This document shows, piece after piece, positions 33,614-41,800 of a DNA stretch of 64,000 nt. Each line of letters opens with the position of its first letter. The stretch's first letter is position 1. The notes beneath the pieces were generated by a model that made no database searches, was not told the DNA's origin, and saw nothing but the letters and a program-made list of their open reading frames with translations. The stretch is from positions 62,001 through 126,000 of the forward strand of contig NSGV01000002.1 in NCBI GenBank assembly GCA_002300355.1. The letters are read 5' to 3'. This DNA comes from Streptomyces sp. TLI_235 (GTDB taxonomy: Bacteria; Actinomycetota; Actinomycetes; Streptomycetales; Streptomycetaceae). Position numbers and translations under genes: made by a program.

Positions 33614-35062
33614 GTGACCGAGAACATGACGTTGTTTCGAATGTCGCCCGCCGATCTCCTGGCGGCGCTGGGGGCCGTGGCGCTCGTGCTGGTGCGCTGG
33701 CTGCCGCCCCGGGCCCGCCGGGCGACGGCGCTGGGTGCCGCGGGCGCGGTGCTGGCGGCCGGCGCGGTGTCGGCGGTGGGCGGTGCGCTGCGCTGGCCGT
33801 CGGCGCCGGTGTTCCTGGCGGCGGCCCTGGTCGCGCCGTTCGCCCTCATACCCGTGCTGCCGTCGCGGTCGGGCCGGCCGCGGCGCCGGGTCCGCCGTCT
33901 GCTGGCGGTCCCGGGCTCGGCCGCCTGCCTGCTGCTGGTCGCCGTCGGCCCGGCCGCGGCGTGGGCGTTCCCGGTGCCGGAGTTCCCGCGGCCGTCCGGG
34001 CCGTTCGCGGTCGGCACCCGGGTGCTGGAGTGGACGGACGAGCAGCGCCCGGAGACGGCGACCGCCGACCCGGGCGACCGGCGCACCGTCGTGGTCCAGC
34101 TCTGGTACCCGTCCGAGCCGTCCGCCGGTGGGGCGCGGGCCCGCTATCTGGGGCGCACCGAGCAGGAGGCCCGGACGGTCTCGGACGGTCTCGCCGACTA
34201 CGCGGGCCTGCCCGGCTTCCTGCTCGACGGGCTCCCGCGCGCCCGCAGCCGCTCGGTTCCGGACGCGCCGGTGGCCGCCGCGGGCGGGCGGTTCCCGGTC
34301 GTGCTCTTCTCCCCCGGCCTGGGCGGGGTCCGCGGCCAGAACACCGCCTGGGCGGAGGAGTTGGCCAGTCACGGCTACGTGGTGGCCGGTGTCGACCATC
34401 CCTACGACTCCGCGGCCGTGGTGCTCGCCGACGGCCGGACGGTCCGCACCGCGGTCGCCGCCACCGGCGACCGCGCCGAGGACGAGCGGCGGGCCGTCCG
34501 CTGGACGGAGATCCGGGCCGCCGACCTCGGCTTCGTCCTCGACCGGCTGGGCCGGATCGGGAGCGGGCAGGCGCCTGGCCCGCTGACCGGCCGGCTCGAC
34601 ACCGGCCGGGCCGCGGTGGCCGGCCACTCGCTCGGTGGCGCCGCGGCCCTCCTGGCGGCCCGCCGGAACGCGGCCTTCGCCGCCGTCATCGACCTGGACG
34701 GCGCCCCGCACGACCCCGCTCCGCAGCCGTACCACCAGCCGGTGCTCGCCCTCACCCAGGCCATCGGCCCGCAGACCGACCCGGACTACCTGCCGAGGCT
34801 CACCGAGGTCCTCGCTCTCAGCACCGCGACCACCTACCGGCTGACCGTGCCCGGGGCGGCACACCTGAGCTTCACCGACGCCCCGCTCTACCTGCCGCCG
34901 GTACCGTCGCTCGTCGGGTCCCTCGGCCGTTCCGACGGCCCCGCGCTGACCGCCGCCGCGAGCCTGGCCTTCCTCGACAGCGCACTGCGCGGCGTCCCCG
35001 GGGACCCGGCCCCGGCGCTGGCCGCGCACGGCGAACTCACCGTCCACCGCGCGGGCCGCTGA
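33614..35062 (+). CDS. Alpha/beta hydrolase, platelet-activating-factor-acetylhydrolase-like, membrane-anchored
   Basis: A 482-residue protein. Four N-terminal membrane helices (for example LLAALGAVALVLVRWLPP and SAPVFLAAALVAPFALIPVL) precede an alpha/beta-hydrolase domain. Oxyanion region: VVLFSPGLGGVRGQ. Nucleophile elbow: VAGHSLGGAAAL (Ser). Acid: IDLDGAP. His: GAAHLSFTD. The layout matches PAF-acetylhydrolase II/lipase-like proteins that cleave esters of lipids. The start could be the GTG at 33614 or ATG at 33626; neither has a strong ribosome site. It resembles the exported hydrolase at 41801, which lacks the membrane helices. Confidence 0.82.
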   Translation: MTENMTLFRMSPADLLAALGAVALVLVRWLPPRARRATALGAAGAVLAAGAVSAVGGALRWPSAPVFLAAALVAPFALIPVLPSRSGRPRRRVRRLLAVPGSAACLLLVAVGPAAAWAFPVPEFPRPSGPFAVGTRVLEWTDEQRPETATADPGDRRTVVVQLWYPSEPSAGGARARYLGRTEQEARTVSDGLADYAGLPGFLLDGLPRARSRSVPDAPVAAAGGRFPVVLFSPGLGGVRGQNTAWAEELASHGYVVAGVDHPYDSAAVVLADGRTVRTAVAATGDRAEDERRAVRWTEIRAADLGFVLDRLGRIGSGQAPGPLTGRLDTGRAAVAGHSLGGAAALLAARRNAAFAAVIDLDGAPHDPAPQPYHQPVLALTQAIGPQTDPDYLPRLTEVLALSTATTYRLTVPGAAHLSFTDAPLYLPPVPSLVGSLGRSDGPALTAAASLAFLDSALRGVPGDPAPALAAHGELTVHRAGR

Positions 35063-35184
35063 GACCTCACCGACCGTCACCTCGCCGCGTGGCGCGCGAA
35101 GTTCGCATGCAACCGGAAGCAGTCGGGGCGCCGTCCCTGTCCACAGGTGCCGGCCGGCACCCGCACCCGGGGAGAGGGAACCGC

Positions 35185-36180
35185 ATGCACGAGAACCCGA
35201 TCGCACGCCGCAGCCTGCTCAGGACGGCCGCCGCGGGGGCCGCCGCCCTGCCCCTGGCCGCCACCGCCGCCACTGCCGCCGCACCGCAGGCGGCCGCCGC
35301 CGAGGCGGCACCGGGCACGACGGGGGCACCGGGCACGGGGGCGGCCTCGCACGGCGACACGGTGTTCCGCTGGCTGGGCACGGCCGGCTGGCGGATCGAG
35401 TCCGCCGGGAAGAACGTGCTGTTCGACCCGTACATCACCCGCTTCGACACCGGCCTGTTCAAGCCGCCGTTCAACAGCGCGACACCGCTGACGGTCGACG
35501 GCGACCTGGTGGACCATCACGCCGGCACCCCCGACCTGATCCTGGTCAGCCACGGCCACTGGGACCACGTCAACGACGTGCCGCACCTGGCGGCCCGCAG
35601 CTCGGCCCAGGTGATCGGCACCGCCACCACCTGCCACCTGCTGCGCGCCATGGGGGTGCCCGCCTCCCGGCTGGTCGTGGTGAAGGGCGGCGAGGTCCTG
35701 GAGTTCGGGTACTGCACGGTCGAGGTGGTGGCGAGCCTGCACAGCCGCAACGCGGAGCACCGGTACTTCGCCCCGGGCACGCTCACCGCACCGCCCGCCG
35801 CGGCGCCGGCCACCATCGCCGACCTGCCGGAGGGCGATACCCTGGCGTTCCGGATCCGCTTCGGCGACGGCCCGTCCGCGTTCCTGATGGGCGCGAGCGA
35901 CTTCGTGGCGCGCAACCTCGCCGGGCTGCGGCCGGACGTCGCCATGGTCGCCGTACAGAGCAGCACCGCCACCCACACCTACGTCGAGCGCCTGCTGACC
36001 GCACTCGACGGCCCGCGGACGGTCGTCCCGGTGCACTGGGACAACTTCGAGACGCCGCTCGCCGAACCGGCCGTCCGCGACCCCGGCGCCGACCTGGACG
36101 GCTTCCTCGCCCGGGTCCGCCGCCACTCCCCCGGCACCCGGCTGGTCGTCCCCGAGCACCTGGCTCCGCTCCGGTTCTGA
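35185..36180 (+). CDS. Tat-exported MBL-fold metallo-hydrolase
   Basis: A 331-residue protein. The Tat signal is ARRSLLRTAAAGAAALPLAA. The hydrolase domain starts at VFRWLGTAGWRIES; the metal site SHGHWDHVND (HxHxDH) is clear, with downstream His in SLHSRNAEHR and VPVHWDNFE. This is the UlaG/lactonase-like, beta-lactamase-superfamily-2 type. GGGGAGAGGGAA precedes the ATG. It probably hydrolyses an ester, lactone or phosphoester outside the cell. Metal loading before Tat export fits the signal. Confidence 0.85.
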   Translation: MHENPIARRSLLRTAAAGAAALPLAATAATAAAPQAAAAEAAPGTTGAPGTGAASHGDTVFRWLGTAGWRIESAGKNVLFDPYITRFDTGLFKPPFNSATPLTVDGDLVDHHAGTPDLILVSHGHWDHVNDVPHLAARSSAQVIGTATTCHLLRAMGVPASRLVVVKGGEVLEFGYCTVEVVASLHSRNAEHRYFAPGTLTAPPAAAPATIADLPEGDTLAFRIRFGDGPSAFLMGASDFVARNLAGLRPDVAMVAVQSSTATHTYVERLLTALDGPRTVVPVHWDNFETPLAEPAVRDPGADLDGFLARVRRHSPGTRLVVPEHLAPLRF

Positions 36181-36275
36181 CCGGGGACGGTGCCGTTTCC
36201 GACCCGGGGAGGGCGCCGGTCCGCCCCACGGGAAATGGCGGGACCGGCGGGTCCCTCACCTGGCATCCTGGGCGT

Positions 36276-37088
36276 GTGGAGAGATCGGAGATCCGGATCG
36301 AGTTCGACCCGGCACTGCACCTGTTCGTGAACGTGCGCCGGCGGGCCGGCCGGTCGGCCGTGAAGACCGACGGCACCTCGACACTCGGGCACGTGGTGGA
36401 GTCGCTCGGCGTGCCGCTCACCGAGGTCGGCGGCCTGGTCGTGGACGGCGCGCCGGCCGGCACCGCCCATGTCCCCTCGCCCGGCGAGCAGGTGACGGTG
36501 CTGGCCGTGGCCAGGCCCCAGCGGCTCGCCGGACCGCCCCGGTTCCTCCTCGACGTCCACCTGGGCACGCTCGCCCGACGCCTGCGCCTGCTCGGCGTCG
36601 ACGCCGCCTACGAGAGCTTGGACATCGGCGACCCGGCGCTCGCGGCCCGCTCGGCCGCCGAGCAGCGCGTCCTGCTCTCCCGCGACCGCGGGCTCCTGCA
36701 TCGGCGGGAGCTCTGGGCCGGCGCCTACGTGTACAGCCACCGCCCCGCCGACCAACTGCGGGACGTGCTCTCCCGGTTCGCTCCCCCACTCGCCCCGTGG
36801 ACACGCTGCACCACTTGCAACGGCACACTGCGCGAGGCCGCCAAGACCTCCGTCCTGGAACACCTGGAGGACGGCACCGAGCGCTCCTACGACGTCTTCG
36901 CGCAGTGCACGGAGTGCGAGCAGGTGTACTGGCGCGGTGCACACCACGAGCAGCTCAGCGGCATCGTGGCCGAGGCCGTGGCGGAGTTCGGCGGGCCGGA
37001 CGGGCGGCCGGCCGCGCCGGCGGGCCCGCTCCACACCTCCGTCGCCGCGCAGCGCCCGGCGCCGACGTCGGCCGGCAGAACCCGATGA
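36276..37088 (+). CDS. ThiS/MoaD-like domain fused to Mut7-C RNase domain
   Basis: A 270-residue protein. Residues 1-80 form a ubiquitin-like ThiS/MoaD-type (Mut7-C ubiquitin) domain; residues 90-240 are a Mut7-C/DUF82 domain: FLLDVHLGTLARRLRLLGVD, ARSAAEQRVLLSRDRGLL and a C-terminal zinc ribbon with Cys pairs in TRCTTCNG and FAQCTECEQVYWRG. The PIN-like core (Asp residues in LDVH and SRDR) suggests nuclease activity, known for the family only by inference. The start is a GTG at 36276 without a ribosome site. The C-terminal 30 residues are low-complexity. Confidence 0.85.
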   Translation: MERSEIRIEFDPALHLFVNVRRRAGRSAVKTDGTSTLGHVVESLGVPLTEVGGLVVDGAPAGTAHVPSPGEQVTVLAVARPQRLAGPPRFLLDVHLGTLARRLRLLGVDAAYESLDIGDPALAARSAAEQRVLLSRDRGLLHRRELWAGAYVYSHRPADQLRDVLSRFAPPLAPWTRCTTCNGTLREAAKTSVLEHLEDGTERSYDVFAQCTECEQVYWRGAHHEQLSGIVAEAVAEFGGPDGRPAAPAGPLHTSVAAQRPAPTSAGRTR

Positions 37089-37169
37089 CCCTGGTCCACT
37101 TCGCCGGAGCCCATCGCGAGAGGGGTGGTTAATCGCATGCCGCGGAGCCTCCCACCAGCCATATGCGGC

Positions 37170-37631
37170 GTGACGAACGACCACGGCCCCGGCCTGACCC
37201 TGACCACCGGTGAACGCGACGCCGAGCTCAACGAGCGGCTGTCCGACGAACTGGACGCCTTCAACGCGGCCGCCACCGGTGCGGCCGACCGCGGCACGTT
37301 CTCGGTGAAGGTCACCGACGAGTCAGGGGCCCTGGTCGGCGGCCTGGCCGCATGGACCTGGGGCGGTCTCTGCGGCATCGGCATGCTGTGGCTGCGCGAG
37401 GACAGCCGCAAGGGCGGCCTGGGCGGCACAATCCTGCAGGCCGCCGAGGCCGAGGCGCTGCGACGCGGCTGCGACCGCGTGACCGTCTCCTCGTTCACCT
37501 TCCAGGCCCCCGGCTTCTACCAGCGCCACGGCTATGTCGAGACCGGCCGGACGCTCGGCATCCCCGGCGGGCACGAGGACGTCCACATGTTCAAGTCGCT
37601 GACCGAGCCGACACCTTCGGACGCCCACTGA
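37170..37631 (+). CDS. GNAT-family N-acetyltransferase
   Basis: A 153-residue acetyltransferase. Features: LVGGLAAWTWGGLCGIGMLW, LREDSRKGGLGGTILQAAEA (acetyl-CoA loop) and GFYQRHGYVETGRTLGIPGG. The start is uncertain: the GTG at 37170 gives a typical N-terminus, while an ATG at 37137 has GAGAGGGG upstream. It lies 80 bp after the Mut7-C gene. Substrate unknown. Confidence 0.85.
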   Translation: MTNDHGPGLTLTTGERDAELNERLSDELDAFNAAATGAADRGTFSVKVTDESGALVGGLAAWTWGGLCGIGMLWLREDSRKGGLGGTILQAAEAEALRRGCDRVTVSSFTFQAPGFYQRHGYVETGRTLGIPGGHEDVHMFKSLTEPTPSDAH

Positions 37632-37846
37632 CCGGCCCGCTCACCGAGGTCGCGTCGAGGCCTTGCGGATGGCCCCCGGCAGTGCACGTCTGATCGAAGG
37701 TCCACGACCGCTCGGACCGATCCCGCAGAACCTTCCCGGTCCTTCCAGTGCGGGTATCGAGACGTTGCCAGGGGCCGGAGCCGCATAGGCGAGGAACGAG
37801 CGTGACTCGGTGGCGTTCGGATTGGAAATCAGGAAGGCTCGGGCGC

Positions 37847-38230
37847 ATGATCTCGGTACTGCAGAACGTGGCGATTGACTGTGCGGATGCCTACGAGCTG
37901 GCCCGGTTCTGGAGCAGGGTGACCGGCCGTCCGCTGCATCCGGAGGACAAGCCGGGCGATCCGGAGGCTCAGGTGCTGCTGACGGAGGGCCCGGTCCTGC
38001 ACTTCAACCAGGTGCCCGAAGCCAAGACGATCAAGAACCGGATCCATCTGTGCTTGCGCCCGGAGACCTCGCGCGAGCAGGAGGTGGAGAGACTGCTGGG
38101 TCTCGGCGCCACCCTTGTCGCCGATCACCGGAATCCCGATGGCTCCGGCTGGGCGATCCTCGCCGATCCCGAAGGCAACGAATTCTGCGTTCTGCGCAGC
38201 GAGTCCGACCGAGCCGCCATGAATTCCTGA
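37847..38230 (+). CDS. VOC-family (glyoxalase/bleomycin-resistance-like) protein
   Basis: A 127-residue single-domain VOC protein: VLQNVAIDCADAYELARFWS at the N-terminus, LLTEGPVLHFNQVPEAKTIK and the typical ending DPEGNEFCVLR. The metal ligands of active glyoxalases are partly conserved (first His replaced in NVAID). Such proteins in streptomycetes are usually annotated as glyoxalase-like. Function unknown. The upstream 215 bp hold nothing clear. Confidence 0.85.
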   Translation: MISVLQNVAIDCADAYELARFWSRVTGRPLHPEDKPGDPEAQVLLTEGPVLHFNQVPEAKTIKNRIHLCLRPETSREQEVERLLGLGATLVADHRNPDGSGWAILADPEGNEFCVLRSESDRAAMNS

Positions 38231-38564
38231 CGCTTCCACGGCCGCCCTGGCCGGCTTCGGACGAGTGCCGGTCGCAGCCATTCGTCGATGGCCGCAACGA
38301 GGACGGCCACTTCGTACTGGCGTGGTTCTTCCGGGAGGAGGACGCCTCATGGGCGTCCAGCTCGGTCGTTGCCGGCCGTGGCGGGGCCCCCGGGAGGCTG
38401 TTCACAGCGTGTTGCAATCTGGTCTCACAGTGTGATTGCAGCCTGGTCGCCGGCCCCTGGGGCGGCAAGAATGTGTGCCCCGGACACCACGACCGCCAGG
38501 GGGAGTCAGTGGCTGCCGTTCACATGAGCACGCCCACGCCGACCGTGACCACCATGGGGGACCG
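38231..38564. other. Intergenic region with a 7-bp inverted repeat
   Basis: No gene is supported in this 334-bp gap. TGCAATC (38413-38419) and GATTGCA (38434-38440) form an inverted repeat with a 14-bp spacer, in a locally AT-richer stretch. It could be an operator of the following membrane/I36-like gene. Confidence 0.35.
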
Positions 38565-39120
38565 ATGAGTACTCAGCCCCCTACACCACCAAGCTTCTTC
38601 GCCAGGCACGCCAAGTTGATCACCGGAGGCGTCGCCGTACCGATCCTCGTGGCTCTGATCCCGATCATCCTCGGCAATTTCGCGGGCAGGGGCGGCTCCG
38701 GAAATCCCACCACGATCGGTGCAGCCGGAAACAGCCCCACCAGCCCTCCGCCGACAAGCGAGCCGCCCCACCACGAGCCGCCCCATCAGCCCTCCCAGAT
38801 ATTCCCCCACCACGGCAAAGGGCGGCAGTGAGACCGACTGGGTCTGCCCCGGCGGAACGTTCTGCGCCTGGGACAGTCCAAATGCGGCCAGCAACATGAT
38901 CGTCGAGAAGGACTCTGCGTGCCGCCTGTACGACATTGGGAGCGCTGGGCTGGGTGACCGGATCAGCTCGTATCAGAATCGGACCGGTGTAGCCGTCGGC
39001 CTCTACAACTGGGATGGCAAACAGTGGGTGCTTATCCTGAGCGTGGCTGACGGCAAACGAGGCAACTTGCCGGGATCGGCGGACAAGCAGACTGATGCGG
39101 TCAAGGTCTGCGACGGCTGA
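38565..39120 (+). pseudogene. Membrane-anchored peptidase-inhibitor-I36-like protein, split by a frameshift
   Basis: The ATG at 38565 opens 88 codons with one membrane helix (LITGGVAVPILVALIPIILG) and a Pro/His-rich linker, then a stop. A second frame, open from before 38800, continues with TDWVCPGGTFCAWDSPNAAS, ISSYQNRTGVAVGLYNW and ADKQTDAVKVCDG, resembling the Cys-containing inhibitor I36 / secreted beta-gamma-crystallin-like proteins of streptomycetes. Neither half makes sense alone: the second has no export signal, the first no domain. One indel around 38790-38815 joins them into a ~180-residue protein. An assembly error or real decay are both possible. Confidence 0.55.
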
Positions 39121-39421
39121 GAAGCTGTACCCGACCCGGTGTACGGCCAGGCTCGCGCCAGTGGAGAGTCCGTGAATTCGGAACGGCGGGGCTGGCCCCA
39201 GATGCGGGAGACCGGTCGTTCAGCGCGCAGCGCGCGGCCGTCTACGCGGCATCGGCCTTTCGACACATGATCATGAGAGTCATGATGCCAGGCACGGCTG
39301 TCCTGCCGCACCCAGTTCGACGTCTGCAACGGCCTCCAGGCCGCCGGCGAGGGAGGTCACGGGACAACTCTTAGCCTGCGCGTTTCATCTGGGGGCGCGT
39401 CCGGATCATGATCGGAAAAGC

Positions 39422-39492
39422 GAAAGTGCCTTCTGAGCTGCAACGATGAGGCTTGTCTAAGGTCCCAGTCGTACCAGCAGGAAGGCACTTTC
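39422..39492 (+). promoter_or_regulatory. Inverted repeat covering the transposase ribosome site
   Basis: GAAAGTGCCTTC (39422-39433) and GAAGGCACTTTC (39481-39492) are perfect 12-bp complements 47 bp apart. The second arm contains the AGGAAGG ribosome site that precedes the GTG at 39496, so the stem would hide it in the mRNA. This suggests translational damping of transposase, especially in read-through transcripts. Confidence 0.55.
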
Positions 39493-39495
39493 TGC

Positions 39496-40902
39496 GTGCA
39501 CCCTACCCGGTCCCGACCCAAGCTCGTCGTCAGCGCCGACGGGCACGGGGTGGTCAGCCACGCCGGCTCGCGTCTGCTGGCGGATCTGGCCGACGCCACC
39601 ACGCTGACCAGCGCCTTCAGCGACGCCCTGCGCCGACTGCGGCCGCGCGGGACCGGGCACGATCCCGGCCGCGTCGCGGTGGACCTGGCGGTGATGCTCG
39701 CCGACGGAGGCGAAGCGATCCGAGACCTGGCCGTGCTGCGCGACCAGCGCGACGTGTTCGGCCCGGTCGCCTCCACCCCGACCGCCTGGCGCCTGCTCGC
39801 GGGCATCGACACCAACAACCTGAACGCGCTGCGGGCAGCCCGGGCCGCTGCCCGCGAGGTCGCCTGGCTGCAGACCGCCGAGACCACGGACGGGATACCG
39901 CCGGCCCGCGCCGGAGGACGTCAACTGCCCGACCTGGTCCTGGACATCGACGCCACCCTGGTCACCTGCCACTCCGAGAAGGAAGAAGCGGCCGCCACCT
40001 ACAAACGCGGCTTCGGCTACCATCCGATGCTCTGCTTCCTGGACAACACCGGCGAGGCCCTGGCCGGCATCCTGCGACCCGGCAACGCCGGAGCGAACAC
40101 CGCGGCCGACCACATCACGGTCGTCGACGCGGCCCTCGCGCAGATCCCCGACGCCCACCGCCACGGCACCCCGGTCCTCATCCGCGCCGACAGCGCGGGC
40201 AGCGCCAAAGCCTTCCTCGCCCACCTACGCGCCCTCAGGCAGCGAGGCATCCAGACCACCTTCTCCGTCGGACACGCCGTCACCGAACAGGTCCGCAAGG
40301 CCATCCGGGTCCTACCCGACCAGGTCTGGCACCCGGCTCTGGAACAGGACGGCACCCTTCGCGCCGGTGCCGAAGTCACCGAGCTGACCGGCCTGGTCGA
40401 CCTCACCGGATACCCGGACGGCACCCGCATCATCGTCTGCCGCGAGCGTCCCCACCCCGGCGCCCAACTGTCCCTCTTCGACCAGGACGAAGGCATGCGC
40501 CACCAGGTCTTCCTCACCGACACGCCCGTCGCCGGCGGCGGCTCGATCCAGTACCTGGAGGTCCGCCACCGCGCTCACGCCCGAGTCGAGGACCACATCC
40601 GCTGCGGCAAGACCACCGGCTTCGGGCGCTTCCCCTCCCGCCACTTCGCCATCAATGCGGCCTGGCTGGAGCTGTCCCTGACCGCCATCGACCTGCTCGC
40701 CTGGGCGCGGACCCTGCTGCTGGACGGCGAGTTGGCCACCGCCGAGCCCAAAAAGCTCCGCTACCGCCTCCTGCACGCTGCCGCCCGGATCACGCGCGGA
40801 GCGCGCCGCCTACACCTGCGGATCGCCGCCACCTGGCCCTGGCGCCACGAACTGACCGCGGCGTTCAACCGCCTGGTGGCACTACCCCGACCGGCCACCT
40901 GA
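39496..40902 (+). CDS. IS1380-family transposase, intact
   Basis: A 468-residue DDE transposase. Family blocks include LVLDIDATLVTCHSEKEEAA (first Asp), GFGYHPMLCFLDNTGEALAG, VLIRADSAGSAKAFLAHLRA (second Asp) and VEDHIRCGKTTGFGRFPSRH (Glu region). The frame is uninterrupted from the GTG at 39496 to the stop, so the element may still be active. AGGAAGG is the ribosome site. The protein ends about 150 bp before the right end. Confidence 0.92.
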   Translation: MHPTRSRPKLVVSADGHGVVSHAGSRLLADLADATTLTSAFSDALRRLRPRGTGHDPGRVAVDLAVMLADGGEAIRDLAVLRDQRDVFGPVASTPTAWRLLAGIDTNNLNALRAARAAAREVAWLQTAETTDGIPPARAGGRQLPDLVLDIDATLVTCHSEKEEAAATYKRGFGYHPMLCFLDNTGEALAGILRPGNAGANTAADHITVVDAALAQIPDAHRHGTPVLIRADSAGSAKAFLAHLRALRQRGIQTTFSVGHAVTEQVRKAIRVLPDQVWHPALEQDGTLRAGAEVTELTGLVDLTGYPDGTRIIVCRERPHPGAQLSLFDQDEGMRHQVFLTDTPVAGGGSIQYLEVRHRAHARVEDHIRCGKTTGFGRFPSRHFAINAAWLELSLTAIDLLAWARTLLLDGELATAEPKKLRYRLLHAAARITRGARRLHLRIAATWPWRHELTAAFNRLVALPRPAT

Positions 40903-41056
40903 CAGACCAAGCCGCCCCTGACCACCACGACACGAGGAACCAGGAGCACCCGGCCATCGCGCCGGGCCCTCGGCATGCCCACCGTCCGACGGCAACCCCA
41001 CGACCTTCAACCTGGAGATCACCCCAGATCAGCCGACGCGAAGCGAAACACGGAGG

Positions 41057-41385
41057 TTAGTACTCCAGCTGTAGATCTTGATCACGGTTGTTGGGCGGCC
41101 TGTAGCCGGTAGTGGCTGGCGCGGGCACGGGCTTGGTGTCGTCGCCGCCAGTCCGACCAGCGGAGTCCGTGCGCGAGGCTGCGGACGGGCTGGGTGATGA
41201 ATGCCGCGAAGAGGCGTCGGATCTCGCTGCACGTCAGCGGGACAAGCCCCGGCGGTGTCGTGGCGCCAGCGCGTTCGATAGCGGCGGTGACCACGAGGAA
41301 GGCGTGCGCGAGCATGGCCAGGGTGGTCCAGCGGTGCCATGAGGTCCAATGGCGGACCTGATGTTCGTGCAGACCGTCTCCCCTG
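41057..41385 (-). pseudogene. IS701-type transposase C-terminal fragment with its element end
   Basis: The minus-strand frame reads GLHEHQVRHWTSWHRWTTLA, then MLAHAFLVVTAAIERAGATT, EIRRLFAAFITQPVRSLAHG and LRWSDWRRRHQARARASHY. This is the C-terminal end of IS701-family transposases as found in streptomycetes. The stop codon falls in the terminal element 41057-41085 (TTAGTACTCCAGCTGTAG then ATCTTGATCAC). The N-terminal three quarters of the transposase are missing. The IS1380 element inserted in the TTAG at this end. Confidence 0.65.
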
Positions 41386-41397
41386 AGGGCGGCGTCG

Positions 41398-41533
41398 CAA
41401 GACCTTCGGCGACGCCCGCCTCTGCGCGGCCATCGCCGACCGGATCACCTTCCGCTGCACCCTGATCCAGACCGGCACCGAGTCCTACCGCTACCAGGCC
41501 ACCCAGGAATCCCTCTTCCCAGCCCCGAACTGA
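41398..41533 (+). pseudogene. IstB-like C-terminal scrap, copy 2
   Basis: The frame RLCAAIADRITFRCTLIQTG then TESYRYQATQESLF ends in a stop at 41531-41533. It matches the scrap at 8440-8536 in sequence and in its isolated position, and resembles the end of IS21-type IstB ATPases. No upstream ATPase core remains. Confidence 0.5.
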
Positions 41534-41800
41534 CGCACTGTTGGACGAATCTCTGCGTGAGCACGTAGGCGGGGTCGGCGTCACCGGGGGTGGACATGAG
41601 GGCTGGGCAGGGGCTGGGTGGGCAGCGGTCAACGACATCGCCTGACAGTCCCTCATCGCCGCCTTCACCCAGGAGAACGGCATCGTCGACGCGCCTCTCT
41701 TGTCCGACTACAGAATCAGCAACGGTGGCACTGGTGCCACCATGGATTCGGGTGCCAGGCTCATGGCAGACCCCCGTCGAGGTGTCCTAGCGTCGATCCC

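Larger units (their letters stand above)
39375..41056 (+). mobile_element. Complete IS1380-family insertion sequence (1682 bp)
   Basis: Terminal inverted repeats CCTGCGCGTTTC (39375-39386) and, reversed, CCTCCGTGTTTC (41045-41056) match at 10 of 12 positions. Both ends are flanked by the same tetranucleotide TTAG (39371-39374 and 41057-41060), the 4-bp target duplication expected for the family. One intact transposase gene lies inside. Its length agrees with IS1380 elements (about 1.65-1.7 kb). The insertion sits exactly at the end of an older IS701-type fragment. Confidence 0.85.

Noticed and set aside
37085..37132. 15-codon frame (MTLVHFAGAHRERGG) overlapping the Mut7-C stop
   Set aside because: It overlaps by ATGA but has no ribosome site and no sign of conservation; chance is likely.
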